64,000 nt of DNA, taken from assembly GCA_000720535.1 (NCBI GenBank), contig JOAZ01000025.1, positions 1 to 64,000 of the forward strand, in the 5' to 3' direction. The position numbers and the translations under genes were made by a program. The notes below the pieces were generated by a model. The model saw only the letters and a program-made list of their open reading frames with translations. It did not search any database and was not told where the DNA came from. Shown here in pieces: positions 52,578 to 62,046 of this stretch (its first letter is position 1; every line of letters begins with the position of its first letter). This stretch comes from Streptomyces halstedii. Lineage in GTDB: Bacteria > Actinomycetota > Actinomycetes > Streptomycetales > Streptomycetaceae.

Positions 52578-54464
52578 ATGCCCGACCACGCCACCGCTCT
52601 CCTGGACAGACTGCTCCGGGACGACGCCCCGCCGTTCGCCCTGCTCCGCCGGCGTACCCCCGGCCGTGACCAGGACACCGTGGAGGTCCTGACCGGGACC
52701 GTGCGGGAGGTGGACCGGCTCGCCGCGATCCCGGTCGGTGAGCGGCCCTCGCTGGCGCTGGTGCCGTTCCGGCAGATCGCCGAGCGCGGTTTCGACGTAC
52801 GGGACGACGGCACCCCGCTGGCCGTGCTGACCGCCGACGAGTACGTCGAACTCCCGCTGGAGGAGGTGCTGGCGGCGCTGCCCGCGCACGCCGTACGGGT
52901 CGAGGGCGGCGCCTTCGACGTGCCCGACGACCAGTACGCGGAGATCGTGCGGCGGGTCGTCGAGGACGAGATCGGCCGGGGCGAGGGGGCCAACTTCGTG
53001 GTCCGGCGCACCTTCGGCGGCGAGATCCCCGGTTTCGGCCGGGCCGACGCGCTGGCGCTGTTCCGCCGGCTGCTGGACGGCGAGCGGGGCGCGTACTGGA
53101 CGTTCGTCGTGCACACCCCGGACCGCACCCTGGTCGGTGCGAGCCCGGAGGTCCATGTGCGGATGTCCGGCGGCACCGTCGTGATGAACCCGATCAGCGG
53201 GACCTACCGCTACCCGGAGCAGGGGCCGACCGTGGAGGGACTGCTGGCCTTCCTGGCCGACCGCAAGGAAACCGAGGAGCTCTCCATGGTGGTCGACGAG
53301 GAACTGAAGATGATGTGCACCGTGGGCGACATGGGCGGCGTGGTCGTCGGCCCCCGGCTCAAGGAGATGGCCCACCTCGCGCACACCGAGTACGAACTGC
53401 GCGGGCGCACCACGCTGGACGTGCGCGAGGTCCTCAGGGAGACCATGTTCGCGGCGACGGTCACGGGCTCCCCGGTGCAGAACGCCTGCCGGGTCATCGA
53501 GCGGTACGAGAGCGGGGGCCGCGGCTACTACGCGGGCGCCCTGGCGCTGCTGCGCGCGGAGCCCGGCGGGACGCAGAGCATGGACGCGCCGATCCTGATC
53601 CGCACGGCGGACATCTCGCCCGCCGGACGGCTGCGCGTCCCGGTCGGGGCGACGCTCGTACGCCACTCCGACCCGGCGGGCGAGGTCGCCGAGACGCACG
53701 CCAAGGCCGCCGGTGTGCTGGCGGCGCTGGGGGTGCGGCCGGGCCGTCCCGCGGCGGAGGCGGACCGCCCCCGGCTGGGCACGGATCCCCGGGTGCGGAC
53801 GGCGCTGGACGACCGGCGCGGGGCGCTCGCCCCGTTCTGGCTGCGGATGCGGGGACGGGCGGCGGAGCCCTCGGGCCACGCGCTGGTGGTGGACGGCGAG
53901 GACACCTTCACCGCGATGCTGGCGCACCTGCTGCGGTCCTCGGGCCTCACGGTGTCGGTGCGCCGGTACGACGAACCCGGGCTGCGCGCGGCGCTGGCGG
54001 CGCACGAGGGTCCCGTCGTGCTGGGGCCGGGGCCCGGTGACCCGGGGGACACGGCCGACCCGAAGATGCGGCTGCTGCGGGGGCTCGCCGCCGAGTTGGT
54101 GCGGGACCACCGGCACGGGCTGCTGGGCGTGTGCCTGGGCCATGAGCTGATCGCCGCCGAACTGGGCCTGCCCGTGGTCCGCAAGGCCGTGCCGTACCAG
54201 GGGGCGCAGACCCGTATCGATCTGTTCGGGCGGCCGGAGACCGTCGGCTTCTACAACAGCTTCGCGGCGCGCTGCGACGCGGCGGCGGCCGCCGAACTCG
54301 CCGCGCACGGCATCGAGGTGAGCCGGGAGGAGGCCTCCGGGGAACTGCACGCGCTGCGCGGGGACGGCTTCGCCTCGGTGCAGTTCCACCCGGAGTCGGT
54401 GCTGACCATCCGGGGCTCCGCGATCGTGACGGAGCTGCTGGCGGGGCTGCCGGTGGCGCGCTGA
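52578..54464 (+). CDS. trpE: Anthranilate synthase, fused TrpE-TrpG
   Basis: 628-aa fusion converting chorismate and glutamine to anthranilate. The N-terminal chorismate-binding domain (to about 430) includes NPISGTYRYPEQGPTVEG, DRKETEELSMVVDEELKMM, and FAATVTGSPVQNACRVIERYE. The C-terminal glutamine amidotransferase includes GPGPGDPGD, catalytic Cys in GVCLGHELIAAELG (about 517), and His/Glu in FHPESVLTI (about 604). ATG 52578 follows GGAAGGA. Regulation is by the upstream Trp attenuator. The architecture also resembles PhzE-type ADIC synthases, but the attenuator supports a Trp-pathway role. Confidence 0.94.
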   Translation: MPDHATALLDRLLRDDAPPFALLRRRTPGRDQDTVEVLTGTVREVDRLAAIPVGERPSLALVPFRQIAERGFDVRDDGTPLAVLTADEYVELPLEEVLAALPAHAVRVEGGAFDVPDDQYAEIVRRVVEDEIGRGEGANFVVRRTFGGEIPGFGRADALALFRRLLDGERGAYWTFVVHTPDRTLVGASPEVHVRMSGGTVVMNPISGTYRYPEQGPTVEGLLAFLADRKETEELSMVVDEELKMMCTVGDMGGVVVGPRLKEMAHLAHTEYELRGRTTLDVREVLRETMFAATVTGSPVQNACRVIERYESGGRGYYAGALALLRAEPGGTQSMDAPILIRTADISPAGRLRVPVGATLVRHSDPAGEVAETHAKAAGVLAALGVRPGRPAAEADRPRLGTDPRVRTALDDRRGALAPFWLRMRGRAAEPSGHALVVDGEDTFTAMLAHLLRSSGLTVSVRRYDEPGLRAALAAHEGPVVLGPGPGDPGDTADPKMRLLRGLAAELVRDHRHGLLGVCLGHELIAAELGLPVVRKAVPYQGAQTRIDLFGRPETVGFYNSFAARCDAAAAAELAAHGIEVSREEASGELHALRGDGFASVQFHPESVLTIRGSAIVTELLAGLPVAR

Positions 54465-54545
54465 GGTCCCCGTGTGCGGGCCCCGGAGCGGGCGGCCGGG
54501 GCCCGCGAGGACACGGCCGCGGTCCCCGGAGCCCCGCGGGGGCCC

Positions 54546-55541
54546 TCACACGGCGGGGACGAGCACGTTCTCGCTGCGGCGGCCGGCCAGGTAGTCGGCG
54601 ACGTTGCGCACGGTGGCGTCGATGATCTGGCCGACCGCCTCGCGGGTGTAGTACGCCTGGTGCGAGGTGACGACGACATTGGGGAAGGTGACGAGCCTGG
54701 CCAGGGTGTCGTCGTCGATGCCCTCCAGCGACTTGTCGACGTAGAAGAGGCCGGCCTCCGCCTCGTAGACGTCGAGCCCGACCCCGGTGAAGCGGCCGCG
54801 GCGCAGTTCGGCGACGAGCGCGGTGGTGTCGACGAGGCCGCCACGGCTGGAGTTGACCAGGATCGCGTCGTCCTTCATCGTCGCGAGCGCCTCCGCGTCG
54901 ACGAGGTGCTGGGTGGCGGGGAGCAGGGGGACGTGGAGGCTGATGAGGTCGGCCTCGGCGAAGAGGCGTTCCTTCTCGACGTACGTCATGCCGAGCGCCG
55001 CGCAGGCGGGGTTCTCCGTGACGTCCCAGCCCAGCAGGTTCATGCCGAAGCCGTGGGCGATCCGGGTGAACGCCTCCCCGATCTTGCCCGTGCCGACCAC
55101 CCCGACGGTGCGGCCGTGCAGATCGCGGCCGAGGAGCCCGTCGAGGCGGAAGTCGAAGTCCCGGGTGCGGCTGACCGCGCGCACGATACGGCGGTTGACG
55201 GCCATGGCGAGGGTCCAGGCGAACTCCGCGACCGACTGCGGCGAGTAGTGCGAGACCCGGGCGACGCGCAGGGCGAGGCGTTCCGCGACGTCCAGGTCGA
55301 TGTTGTTGAAGCCGGTGGAGCGCTGGGCGATCATCTGGGTGCCGCCGGCGGCGAGAGTCTGGAGCACCGGGCCGCCGAGGTCGGCGTTGACGCTGGTGGA
55401 GACGATCTCGTAGCCCGCGGCGATCGGGGCGGTGTCCCGGGTGAGGAAGACGTCCAGGCAGCGCACGTCGTGCTGCCCCTCGAAGGCCTTCTCGATCAGC
55501 GGCCTCTCGTCGGACTGCACTCCGAAGGCGAGGATCTCCAC
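54546..55541 (-). CDS. D-2-hydroxyacid dehydrogenase (LdhA type)
   Basis: 331-aa NAD-dependent enzyme. Rossmann loop GVVGTGKIGEAFTRIAHGFG (about residues 149-168), QRSTGFNNIDLDVA, the catalytic Arg in VNSSRGGLVDT, the Glu in GLDVYEAEAG, and the His in TSHQAYYTREA match D-lactate dehydrogenases of the E. coli LdhA group. GTG 55541 with GGGAG 5 bases before. It stands alone and convergent with the trp gene. Confidence 0.9.
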   Translation of the reverse strand: MEILAFGVQSDERPLIEKAFEGQHDVRCLDVFLTRDTAPIAAGYEIVSTSVNADLGGPVLQTLAAGGTQMIAQRSTGFNNIDLDVAERLALRVARVSHYSPQSVAEFAWTLAMAVNRRIVRAVSRTRDFDFRLDGLLGRDLHGRTVGVVGTGKIGEAFTRIAHGFGMNLLGWDVTENPACAALGMTYVEKERLFAEADLISLHVPLLPATQHLVDAEALATMKDDAILVNSSRGGLVDTTALVAELRRGRFTGVGLDVYEAEAGLFYVDKSLEGIDDDTLARLVTFPNVVVTSHQAYYTREAVGQIIDATVRNVADYLAGRRSENVLVPAV

Positions 55542-55616
55542 GGCATCTCCCGGGGTCGGGGTTACGGGCCCTGGTGAATATACGGCCCGCACCCCGGCGG
55601 CGCGGGCCCCCTGCCC

Positions 55617-56387
55617 TCAGGCGTCGTCGAGGCCGGTCTCGATCGCGTACCGCACCAGCTCCACCCGGTTGTGCAGTTGGAGCTTGCCCAGGGTGTTCTG
55701 GACGTGGTTCTGCACGGTGCGGTGGGAGATCACCAGGCGCTCCGCGATCTGCTTGTACGAGAGCCCCTTGGCGACCAGCCGCAGGACCTCGGTCTCGCGT
55801 TCGGTGAGCTGCGGGGCCTTCGGCTCGTCGGAGGCGGCCGGCGCCGGGTCGGAGGCGAGCCGGCGGTACTCGCCGAGGACCAGACCGGCGAGGCCCGGGG
55901 TGAAGACCGGGTCACCGGCGGCCGTCGCGCGCACGGCGTCGGTGAGCTCCTGGGTGCTGGCCGACTTCAGCAGATAGCCGGTGGCGCCCGACTTCACGGC
56001 CTCCAGCACGTCGGCGTGCTCGCCGCTGGCGGAGAGCACCAGGACCCGCAGCCCGGGGTGCGACCCGACGAGCTCCTTGCAGACCTGGACGCCCGGCATC
56101 CCGGGCAGGTTGAGGTCGAGTACGAGGACGTCGGGGACGACGGCACGGGCACGGCGTACGGCGCCCGGACCGTCCCCCGCGGTCGCCACGACGTCGAAGC
56201 CGGACTCGGACAGGTCGCGGGCCACGGCGTCGCGCCACATGGGGTGGTCGTCGACGACCATCACCCTGACGGGACGCTCCGCGGACCGCGGCGTGGTGGA
56301 CTCCCGCGGGTGCGGTGCGGCCGGTGTGCTCGGAGCGCCTGGTGTGGGCGGTGCCCCTGGTGTGGGCGGTGTGGTCGGTGTGGTCAT
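55617..56387 (-). CDS. NarL/LuxR-family response regulator
   Basis: 256 aa: a Pro/Thr/Ala-rich N-terminal leader of about 38 residues with PTPGAP repeats, a receiver domain (VMVVDDHPMWRDAV, phospho-Asp in VLVLDLNLPGMPG about 91, Lys in YLLKSAS), and a LuxR-type HTH (LTERETEVLRLVAKGLSYKQIAERLVISHRTVQNHVQNTLGKL, about 197-240). ATG 56387 overlaps the sensor kinase stop (ATGA), so the pair is translationally coupled. The target genes are unknown. Confidence 0.93.
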   Translation of the reverse strand: MTTPTTPPTPGAPPTPGAPSTPAAPHPRESTTPRSAERPVRVMVVDDHPMWRDAVARDLSESGFDVVATAGDGPGAVRRARAVVPDVLVLDLNLPGMPGVQVCKELVGSHPGLRVLVLSASGEHADVLEAVKSGATGYLLKSASTQELTDAVRATAAGDPVFTPGLAGLVLGEYRRLASDPAPAASDEPKAPQLTERETEVLRLVAKGLSYKQIAERLVISHRTVQNHVQNTLGKLQLHNRVELVRYAIETGLDDA

Positions 56388-57610
56388 CGGGTCGTCCCTG
56401 CCTTCCCCCGTGAAGCCTTCGGTACCTTCAGTTCGACCTCGGTGCCCTGGCCGGGTACCGAGATCAGTTCCGCCGTGCCGCCCAGGTCGCGCAGCCGGCC
56501 GCGGATGGACAGGGCGACGCCGAGCCGCCCCTCCCCTTCCGCCTGGTCCAGCCTGCCCTCCGGGATGCCCGGCCCGTCGTCCCGGACCGTGACGATCACC
56601 TCGTCCGGCTCGTCCTCCACCAGGATCCACGCCTGGGCACCGCTTCCGGCGTGGGCCCGGACGTTGTCCAGGGCGGCGCTGACCGCGGCGGCGAGTTCCC
56701 GTGCCGCCCCTTCGGCCAGCACCACCGGCGCTCCGGGTTCGGCGAAGCTGACGCGGGCTCCGGCGTGCGGGGCGAGCAGGGTGCGCAGATCGGCCTCGGC
56801 GGCCTCCGGGGCGTCCGCGTCGCCGGGGTCCGGTCCACGGACGACGGCGCCCTCGGCGGGGTCCTCGGAGGCGCGGCGGGCGGGCACCAGACCGCTGGAG
56901 ACCAGGGTGCGCAGGGCGATCTCCTGCTCCCCCGCCATCCGTCCCAGCTCGGCGGCCTCACCGCCGAGCGCGGTGCCGCGCCGCTGCACCATCGCGAGGA
57001 CCTGGAGGACGCTGTCGTGGATGTCGCGGGCCAGGCGTTCGCGTTCGCGGGTGGCCGCCTCGATCTCCAGGGCGCGGGCCAGGGTGCGTTCACTGGCGCG
57101 GGCGACCTCGACGACGTAACCGATCGCTATGGACGCCACCCAGACCAGCAGGACGTTGTGGATCGTGTCCCGGCTGGGCTCGCCGCGTTCGACGATGTTG
57201 GCGGCGGCGACGAGGGTGGAGGCGAAGGCCGCCCACCGCCAGCCGCCCTTCAGCGCGAAGGCCAGGACCGCGCCCGCCGTCCAGATCGACGGCAGGGTGG
57301 AGCCGTCCTCCTGCTGGGCCTGGAAGTCGGCGAGCGGGGTGAGGAGTATCCCGGTGAGGGCGACCGTGAGATCGACGCCGAGGAACCGCTTGGTGCAGCT
57401 CGCCGCGTTGGCCACCCGGGGCAGGGTGGCGAGCGTCCACACGGCCAGGACGGCGAGGAAGGCGACGGCGACCGAAGGGCGCTCGTACTGGTCCCGGCGC
57501 AGGCACGCCAGCAGCACCGCGTAGACCAGCGTCAGCACGCGGTACGCGGTCAGGGCCTGCCACAGCGGCTGCTCGACCGACATCCGCACGACCCGTTCGC
57601 CCCTGGTCAT
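56384..57610 (-). CDS. NarL-type (MacS-like) sensor histidine kinase
   Basis: 408 aa with five or six membrane helices in the first 175 residues and no large extracellular sensor, then the DHp motif ERLARDIHDSVLQVLAMVQRRG (His about residue 210) and an HATPase domain with ALDNVRAHAG and VTVRDDGPGIPEG. HDSVLQ at the phospho-acceptor is typical of HisKA_3 kinases. A membrane-embedded sensor suggests an envelope or lipid-soluble cue; this is inference. It is upstream partner of the regulator. Confidence 0.92.
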   Translation of the reverse strand: MTRGERVVRMSVEQPLWQALTAYRVLTLVYAVLLACLRRDQYERPSVAVAFLAVLAVWTLATLPRVANAASCTKRFLGVDLTVALTGILLTPLADFQAQQEDGSTLPSIWTAGAVLAFALKGGWRWAAFASTLVAAANIVERGEPSRDTIHNVLLVWVASIAIGYVVEVARASERTLARALEIEAATRERERLARDIHDSVLQVLAMVQRRGTALGGEAAELGRMAGEQEIALRTLVSSGLVPARRASEDPAEGAVVRGPDPGDADAPEAAEADLRTLLAPHAGARVSFAEPGAPVVLAEGAARELAAAVSAALDNVRAHAGSGAQAWILVEDEPDEVIVTVRDDGPGIPEGRLDQAEGEGRLGVALSIRGRLRDLGGTAELISVPGQGTEVELKVPKASRGKAGTTR

Positions 57611-57650
57611 GTCCTCCCCCGTTCCCCTCCCCGCGGTCCGGCCGGCGCGG

Positions 57651-58409
57651 TCACCCGCCGGGCTGGTCCGTCCCCGCCTTCGCCTCGTCGGCCTTCCGCT
57701 TCGCCTCGTCGGCGACCCGCTTCGCCTCGTCGGCGATCTGCCGCTTGGCCGCGGTCGCGTAGATGTCCACGTACTCCTGGCCGGAGAGCTTCATGATCTC
57801 GTACATCACCTCGTCGGTCACCGAACGCAGGATGAACCGGTCGCCGTCCATGCCCTGGTAGCGGGTGAAGTCGAGGGGCTTGCCGATGCGGATGCCCGGG
57901 CGCATCAGCCGGGGCATCACCTGGCCGGGCGGCTGGATCTTCTCCGTGTCGATCATCGCGACGGGGATGACCGGGGCGCCGGTGGCGAGGGCCACCCGGG
58001 CCAGGCCGCCGGGCTTGCCCCGGTAGAGCCGCCCGTCGGGCGACCGGGTGCCCTCCGGGTAGATGCCGAAGAGCCCGCCGCTCTCCACGACCTGTATCCC
58101 GGCCTTGATGGCGGCCTCCCCGGCGCCGCGGCCGCCGGAGCGGTCCACCGGGAGCTGGCCGACGCCCTTGAAGAAGGCCGCGGTCAGCTTGCCCTTCACG
58201 CCGGGGGCGGTGAAGTACTCGGCCTTGGCGATGAAGGTCACCTTGCGGTCGAGGACGGCGGGCAGGAAGAAGGAGTCGGAGAAGGACAGATGGTTGCTCG
58301 CGAGGATCGCCGGTCCCCGCGCGGGGATGTTCTCCAGGCCCTCCACCCACGGCCGGAAGGCAAGCTTCAGGGAGCCGCCGATGGAGAACTTCATCGCGCC
58401 GTAGATCAA
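57651..58409 (-). CDS. 1-acylglycerol-3-phosphate O-acyltransferase (PlsC-like)
   Basis: 252-aa acyltransferase of phospholipid synthesis. Catalytic HxxxxD is NHLSFSDSFF (about residue 39); FGIYPEGTRSPDGRLYRGKPG is the glycerol-phosphate-binding motif III, and PVIPVAM motif IV. TTG 58409 is the likely start, with AGGAGG 8 bases upstream. The last 30 residues repeat ADEAKR as a charged helix, an unusual tail for PlsC. Confidence 0.9.
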   Translation of the reverse strand: MIYGAMKFSIGGSLKLAFRPWVEGLENIPARGPAILASNHLSFSDSFFLPAVLDRKVTFIAKAEYFTAPGVKGKLTAAFFKGVGQLPVDRSGGRGAGEAAIKAGIQVVESGGLFGIYPEGTRSPDGRLYRGKPGGLARVALATGAPVIPVAMIDTEKIQPPGQVMPRLMRPGIRIGKPLDFTRYQGMDGDRFILRSVTDEVMYEIMKLSGQEYVDIYATAAKRQIADEAKRVADEAKRKADEAKAGTDQPGG

Positions 58410-58650
58410 CTCGGGTGCCTCCTGTGTGCTGTCGGTCAGACCTTAGCCTGTGGTCTCCTTGCCTCCTGCCCCGCTCGGGGCGGTGTGCCGCGTCCCGGGA
58501 CGGCCGTGCGGTGTCCGGTCCTCCGGGCGGGGTCCCGTCCGCCCGGTGACGACGGCCCTGGTCGGTGTCGGCCCGGTCGCGTACGGTGAGGTCATCCTTT
58601 CGCACTCCTCCCGCACGCCCCCCGCCACGCTCACGAACAGGAGACCCCCG

Positions 58651-59430
58651 GTGCCGGTCCTCCCCGGAGCCGAGCCGTTCCGCCACGAGGGCGGAGAGGT
58701 CGGCGTCCTTCTCTGTCACGGATTCACCGGTTCACCCCAGTCGATGCGCCCCTGGGCCGATTACCTGGCGGAGCGCGGCCTGACCGTGTCCCTGCCGCTG
58801 CTGCCCGGCCACGGCACGTGCTGGCAGGACATGGCGGTCACCGGCTGGCAGGACTGGTACGCGCAGGTGGACCGGGAGCTGCGGGAGCTGCGGGACCGGT
58901 GCGCCCAGGTCTTCGTCTTCGGCCTCTCCATGGGGGGTGCGCTGGCCCTGCGTCTGGCCGCGAAGCACGGGGACACCGTCACCGGCCTGGTGCTGGTCAA
59001 CCCGGCGAACAAGGTGCACGGCCTGTCGGCGTACGCGCTGCCGGTCGCCCGGCACCTGGTGCGGACGACGAAGGGGCTGGCCGGCGACATCGCGCTGGAG
59101 GGTTCCCAGGAGCTGGGCTACGACCGGGTGCCGCTGCACGCCGCGCACTCGCTGCGCTCGTTCCTGCGGCTGGTGGACGCCGATCTTCCTCAGGTCACCC
59201 AGCCGTTGGTGCTGCTGCACAGCCCTCAGGACCACGTCGTGCCGCCGGCCGACTCGGCGCGGATCCTGAGCCGGGTGTCCTCGACGGACGTCGAGGAGAT
59301 CCTGCTGGAACAGAGTTACCACGTCGCGACGTTGGACCATGACGCGGAGCGGATCTTCGGCGAGGCCTACCGGTTCATCGGCCGCCTCGCACCCGGCGTC
59401 GGCAAGAAGGGGAGCACGTCCGGTGGCTGA
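58651..59430 (+). CDS. Alpha/beta-hydrolase, carboxylesterase (Est30-like)
   Basis: 259 aa: oxyanion GVLLCHGFTGSPQSM (residues about 18-32), nucleophile Ser in FVFGLSMGGALA (about 92), Asp in LLHSPQDHVVPP (about 192) and His in SYHVATLDHDAERIF (about 222). Similar in length and motif order to bacterial monoacylglycerol-lipase/Est30 enzymes. GTG 58651 with AGGAG 8 bases upstream. It overlaps the following gene by 8 bp. Confidence 0.9.
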   Translation: MPVLPGAEPFRHEGGEVGVLLCHGFTGSPQSMRPWADYLAERGLTVSLPLLPGHGTCWQDMAVTGWQDWYAQVDRELRELRDRCAQVFVFGLSMGGALALRLAAKHGDTVTGLVLVNPANKVHGLSAYALPVARHLVRTTKGLAGDIALEGSQELGYDRVPLHAAHSLRSFLRLVDADLPQVTQPLVLLHSPQDHVVPPADSARILSRVSSTDVEEILLEQSYHVATLDHDAERIFGEAYRFIGRLAPGVGKKGSTSGG

Positions 59431-60088
59431 GCACGACGCGGAACTCGCGGGCGGCGACGAGGAGCGCGAACCGCGCCCCACGGAGGGGACGGCCGTCCCG
59501 GAGGGGGTGGAGGAGTCCGCGCCCCTGGACGAGACGGCGGCCTGGGAGGCGATCGTCGCCGGGTACGGCGAGGAACCGCCGGACCCGCCGGGCGCCAAGC
59601 CGTTCAAGTCGGTGGAGGACATGGCGCGGCTGGTGAACGACCAGCTGAACACCTTGCCGGACGCGGAGCCGGACCCGGCCGGTGCCCCGGACAAGGGGGA
59701 CGGCGGCAAGACCGGCGGGCCGCCGGAGAAGAAGCCGCTGGGCAGTTCGATCGTGTTCGCCCCGGGGGTCGCCGGACCGCGCGACTACCAGGTGGCGGAG
59801 CCGCAGGACGGCGACATCGACGATCCGGACGACGGCGAGGAGGGGCACTTCGTCCCGCCGGAGCCGCCGCCGCTGCCGGAGTCCGATGCCACGGCGAAGT
59901 TCGCGTGGCTCGCGGTGATCGGCGGTCCGGTGCTGATGCTGCTCGCGGTGCTGATGCGCTGGGAGATGACGTGGTGGCTCACCACGCTGAGCATCGGCGG
60001 CTTCCTGGGCGGCTTCGTCACACTGGTGGCGCGCATGCCGCACGACGAGGAGGAGGACGACGACCCCGGACGCGGCGCGGTCGTCTGA
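59423..60088 (+). CDS. Conserved acidic membrane protein, function unknown
   Basis: 221 aa from GTG 59423, overlapping the esterase end. Residues 1-150 are Glu/Asp/Pro/Gly-rich and probably disordered, with a conserved-looking DETAAWEAIVAGYGEEPPDPPG and a SIVFAPGVAGPRDY segment. Two C-terminal membrane helices (FAWLAVIGGPVLMLLAVLM, WWLTTLSIGGFLGGFVTLVA) and an acidic end follow. I do not recognise a function; the esterase pairing is conserved in what I recall of Streptomyces. Confidence 0.75.
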   Translation: MAEHDAELAGGDEEREPRPTEGTAVPEGVEESAPLDETAAWEAIVAGYGEEPPDPPGAKPFKSVEDMARLVNDQLNTLPDAEPDPAGAPDKGDGGKTGGPPEKKPLGSSIVFAPGVAGPRDYQVAEPQDGDIDDPDDGEEGHFVPPEPPPLPESDATAKFAWLAVIGGPVLMLLAVLMRWEMTWWLTTLSIGGFLGGFVTLVARMPHDEEEDDDPGRGAVV

Positions 60089-60122
60089 CCGGTGGCGCCG
60101 TCCGGCACGTGACGGGCCGGGA

Positions 60123-60169
60123 CCGTCGTCCGACCGTTGAGGCCGGGCCGTCGTGCGACCGGTGAGGCC
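60123..60169. repeat. Imperfect 22-bp direct repeat
   Basis: CCGTCGTCCGACCGTTGAGG at 60123 recurs at 60148 with two changes, between the acidic membrane protein and the nuclease-like gene. Confidence 0.6.
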
Positions 60170-60194
60170 CCGGCTGACCGGGCCCGGCGCCCGG

Positions 60195-60956
60195 TCAGCC
60201 CCCCGCGGGGACCCGCAGGGCGGCCAGCACGGGCAGATGGTCCGTGGCCGCGCTCAGATCGGCGGCGGTGACGCCGGGCAGCTCGTCCGGCACACCGCAG
60301 CCGAGCACCTCGATCCCACCCGTCGCGAACACCGCGTCGATCCGCCTGACCGGTTCCCGGGAGGGGAACGTGGGTCCGCCGCCCCAGGGCCGTACCGTCC
60401 GGCCGTCCTGGAGCCGCCCGGACAGCCGCCGGAAGGCCGGCCCCTCCGGTACGTCGTTGAGGTCGCCGCCCACCACCGCGTGCGGCACGTCCAGGGCGTC
60501 CAGCCGGTCCAGCAGCAGCCCGGCCTGGGCCCGCCGTTCCTCCCGTTCCAGGCTCAGATGGCAGCTCACCACGCCGAGCCGTGCCCCGGCGAGGCGTACG
60601 ACGGCGGTGGCCAGCCCGCGCCGGTGCAGCCCCGGGGTGCGGGGCAGCAGGACGTCCTCGGTGCGCTCGACCGTCGCGCGCAGCGAACAGAGCAGCATCG
60701 GCCCGGCCGCGGTGGCACCGCCGGAGAGCATGACCAGGTCGGTCATGGCCGCGAGCCGGGCAGCCGCCTTGCGCCAGCGGAAGAAGCGCGGGGCCTCCTG
60801 GACGCACACCAGGTCCGGCGCGCAGGCGCGGACGACGCGCGCCAGCGCCTCGGTGTCGTCGCGCAGCGAGCGGACGTTGTAGCTGAGCACCCGGACGACG
60901 GCCGAACCGTCCGGCTCGGTACGGGACTCGGGCAGTACGGTCGGCGGGGTGTCCAT
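60195..60956 (-). CDS. Endonuclease/exonuclease/phosphatase-family protein
   Basis: 253 aa of the EEP (DNase I-like) fold: RVLSYNVRSLRDDTEALARVV (Asn metal ligand), DLVCVQEAPRFF (Glu ligand), VVSCHLSLEREERRAQ (His), VVGGDLNDVPEG (Asp/Asn pair) and AATDHLPVLAALR (final Asp-His). The catalytic set is complete. The substrate could be nucleic acid, inositol phosphate or lipid. Start ATG 60956 or GTG 60965; no SD at either. Confidence 0.85.
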   Translation of the reverse strand: MDTPPTVLPESRTEPDGSAVVRVLSYNVRSLRDDTEALARVVRACAPDLVCVQEAPRFFRWRKAAARLAAMTDLVMLSGGATAAGPMLLCSLRATVERTEDVLLPRTPGLHRRGLATAVVRLAGARLGVVSCHLSLEREERRAQAGLLLDRLDALDVPHAVVGGDLNDVPEGPAFRRLSGRLQDGRTVRPWGGGPTFPSREPVRRIDAVFATGGIEVLGCGVPDELPGVTAADLSAATDHLPVLAALRVPAGG

Positions 60957-61029
60957 GCGGTGCACGATATGCCCGACGCCCGCCGCTCCCCAGGGGGCGC
61001 GACGGGCGTCGGATGCACAGCGGGCGGTG

Positions 61030-61971
61030 TCAGCCCTGGCGGGCCAGGTCGGCCGCGCCCACCAGGCCCGCCTTGCCGCCCAGTTGCGCGGCGAGGACCT
61101 GTGCGTGCGGACGCCACTCGCCGCCGATCAGCCAGCGCCGGAACGACTTGCGGATCGGGTCGAGGACCAGCTCGCCCTCGTCGGACACCCCGCCGCCGAC
61201 GATGAACGCCGACGGGTCGAAGAGCGAGGCGAGGTCGGCCAGTCCGGCCCCGGCCCAGCGGGCCAGCTCGCGGAACGAGTCGACGGCGACGGGGCAGCCC
61301 TGCCGGGCGGCCTCGCTGATGTGCTTGCCCTCGATGCCCTCCACCGTGCCGTCCCCGAGCGACAGCAGGATGGTGGCGTTCTCCGGGGTGGCGTTGGCGC
61401 GCTGCCTGGCGTACCGGACGAGGGCGCGCCCGGAGGCGTACTGCTCCCAGCAGCCCTGGCTGCCGCAGCCGCACAGCAGCCCGTCCGGGACGACCCGGAC
61501 ATGGCCGAATTCCGCCGCTACGCCGAAGCGTCCCCGGCGCAGTTTGTTCCCGATGATGACGCCGCCGCCCAGACCGGTGCCGAGCGTGATGCAGATGACG
61601 TCGTCGTGTCCCTGCCCGGCGCCGAAGCGGTACTCGCCCCAGGCGGCCGCGTTGGCGTCGTTCTCGACGACGACGGGAAGGCCGGTGCGCTGTTCGACCT
61701 TGTCCTTGAGCGGCTCGTGCCGCCAGTTGATGTTCGGGGCGAAGAGCACGGTGGCGCGCTTGTCGTCGACGTATCCGGCCGCGCCGATGCCGACGGCCTC
61801 GATGTCGTGCCCCTCGCTCGCTCCGGCCACGGCCGAGCTGATCGCGTCGACGATGCCCTCGGCGGTCGGCGGGGTCGATACCTTGAACGTCGAGAGGATC
61901 TGGCCCTCTTCGTCGACCACTCCAGCCGCGATCTTCGTGCCGCCGATATCGACGCCGATGGTGAGTCCCAT
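61030..61971 (-). CDS. glkA: ROK-family glucokinase
   Basis: 313-aa ATP-dependent glucose kinase, the Streptomyces GlkA that also mediates carbon catabolite repression. N-terminal IGVDIGGTKIAAGVVD phosphate loop, glucose-binding VENDANAAAWGE and EFGHVRVV, ROK zinc motif LCGCGSQGCWEQYASG, and FIVGGGVSDEGE. Order on the minus strand is SCO2127-like gene then glkA, as in S. coelicolor. Confidence 0.96.
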   Translation of the reverse strand: MGLTIGVDIGGTKIAAGVVDEEGQILSTFKVSTPPTAEGIVDAISSAVAGASEGHDIEAVGIGAAGYVDDKRATVLFAPNINWRHEPLKDKVEQRTGLPVVVENDANAAAWGEYRFGAGQGHDDVICITLGTGLGGGVIIGNKLRRGRFGVAAEFGHVRVVPDGLLCGCGSQGCWEQYASGRALVRYARQRANATPENATILLSLGDGTVEGIEGKHISEAARQGCPVAVDSFRELARWAGAGLADLASLFDPSAFIVGGGVSDEGELVLDPIRKSFRRWLIGGEWRPHAQVLAAQLGGKAGLVGAADLARQG

Positions 61972-62046
61972 GAATCCCTCAGTTTCGGTCGAGCCCCGCT
62001 AGGGCCAACCGTACCCGAGCCGGGGACGGGTATTTCCGGCCGTGGG

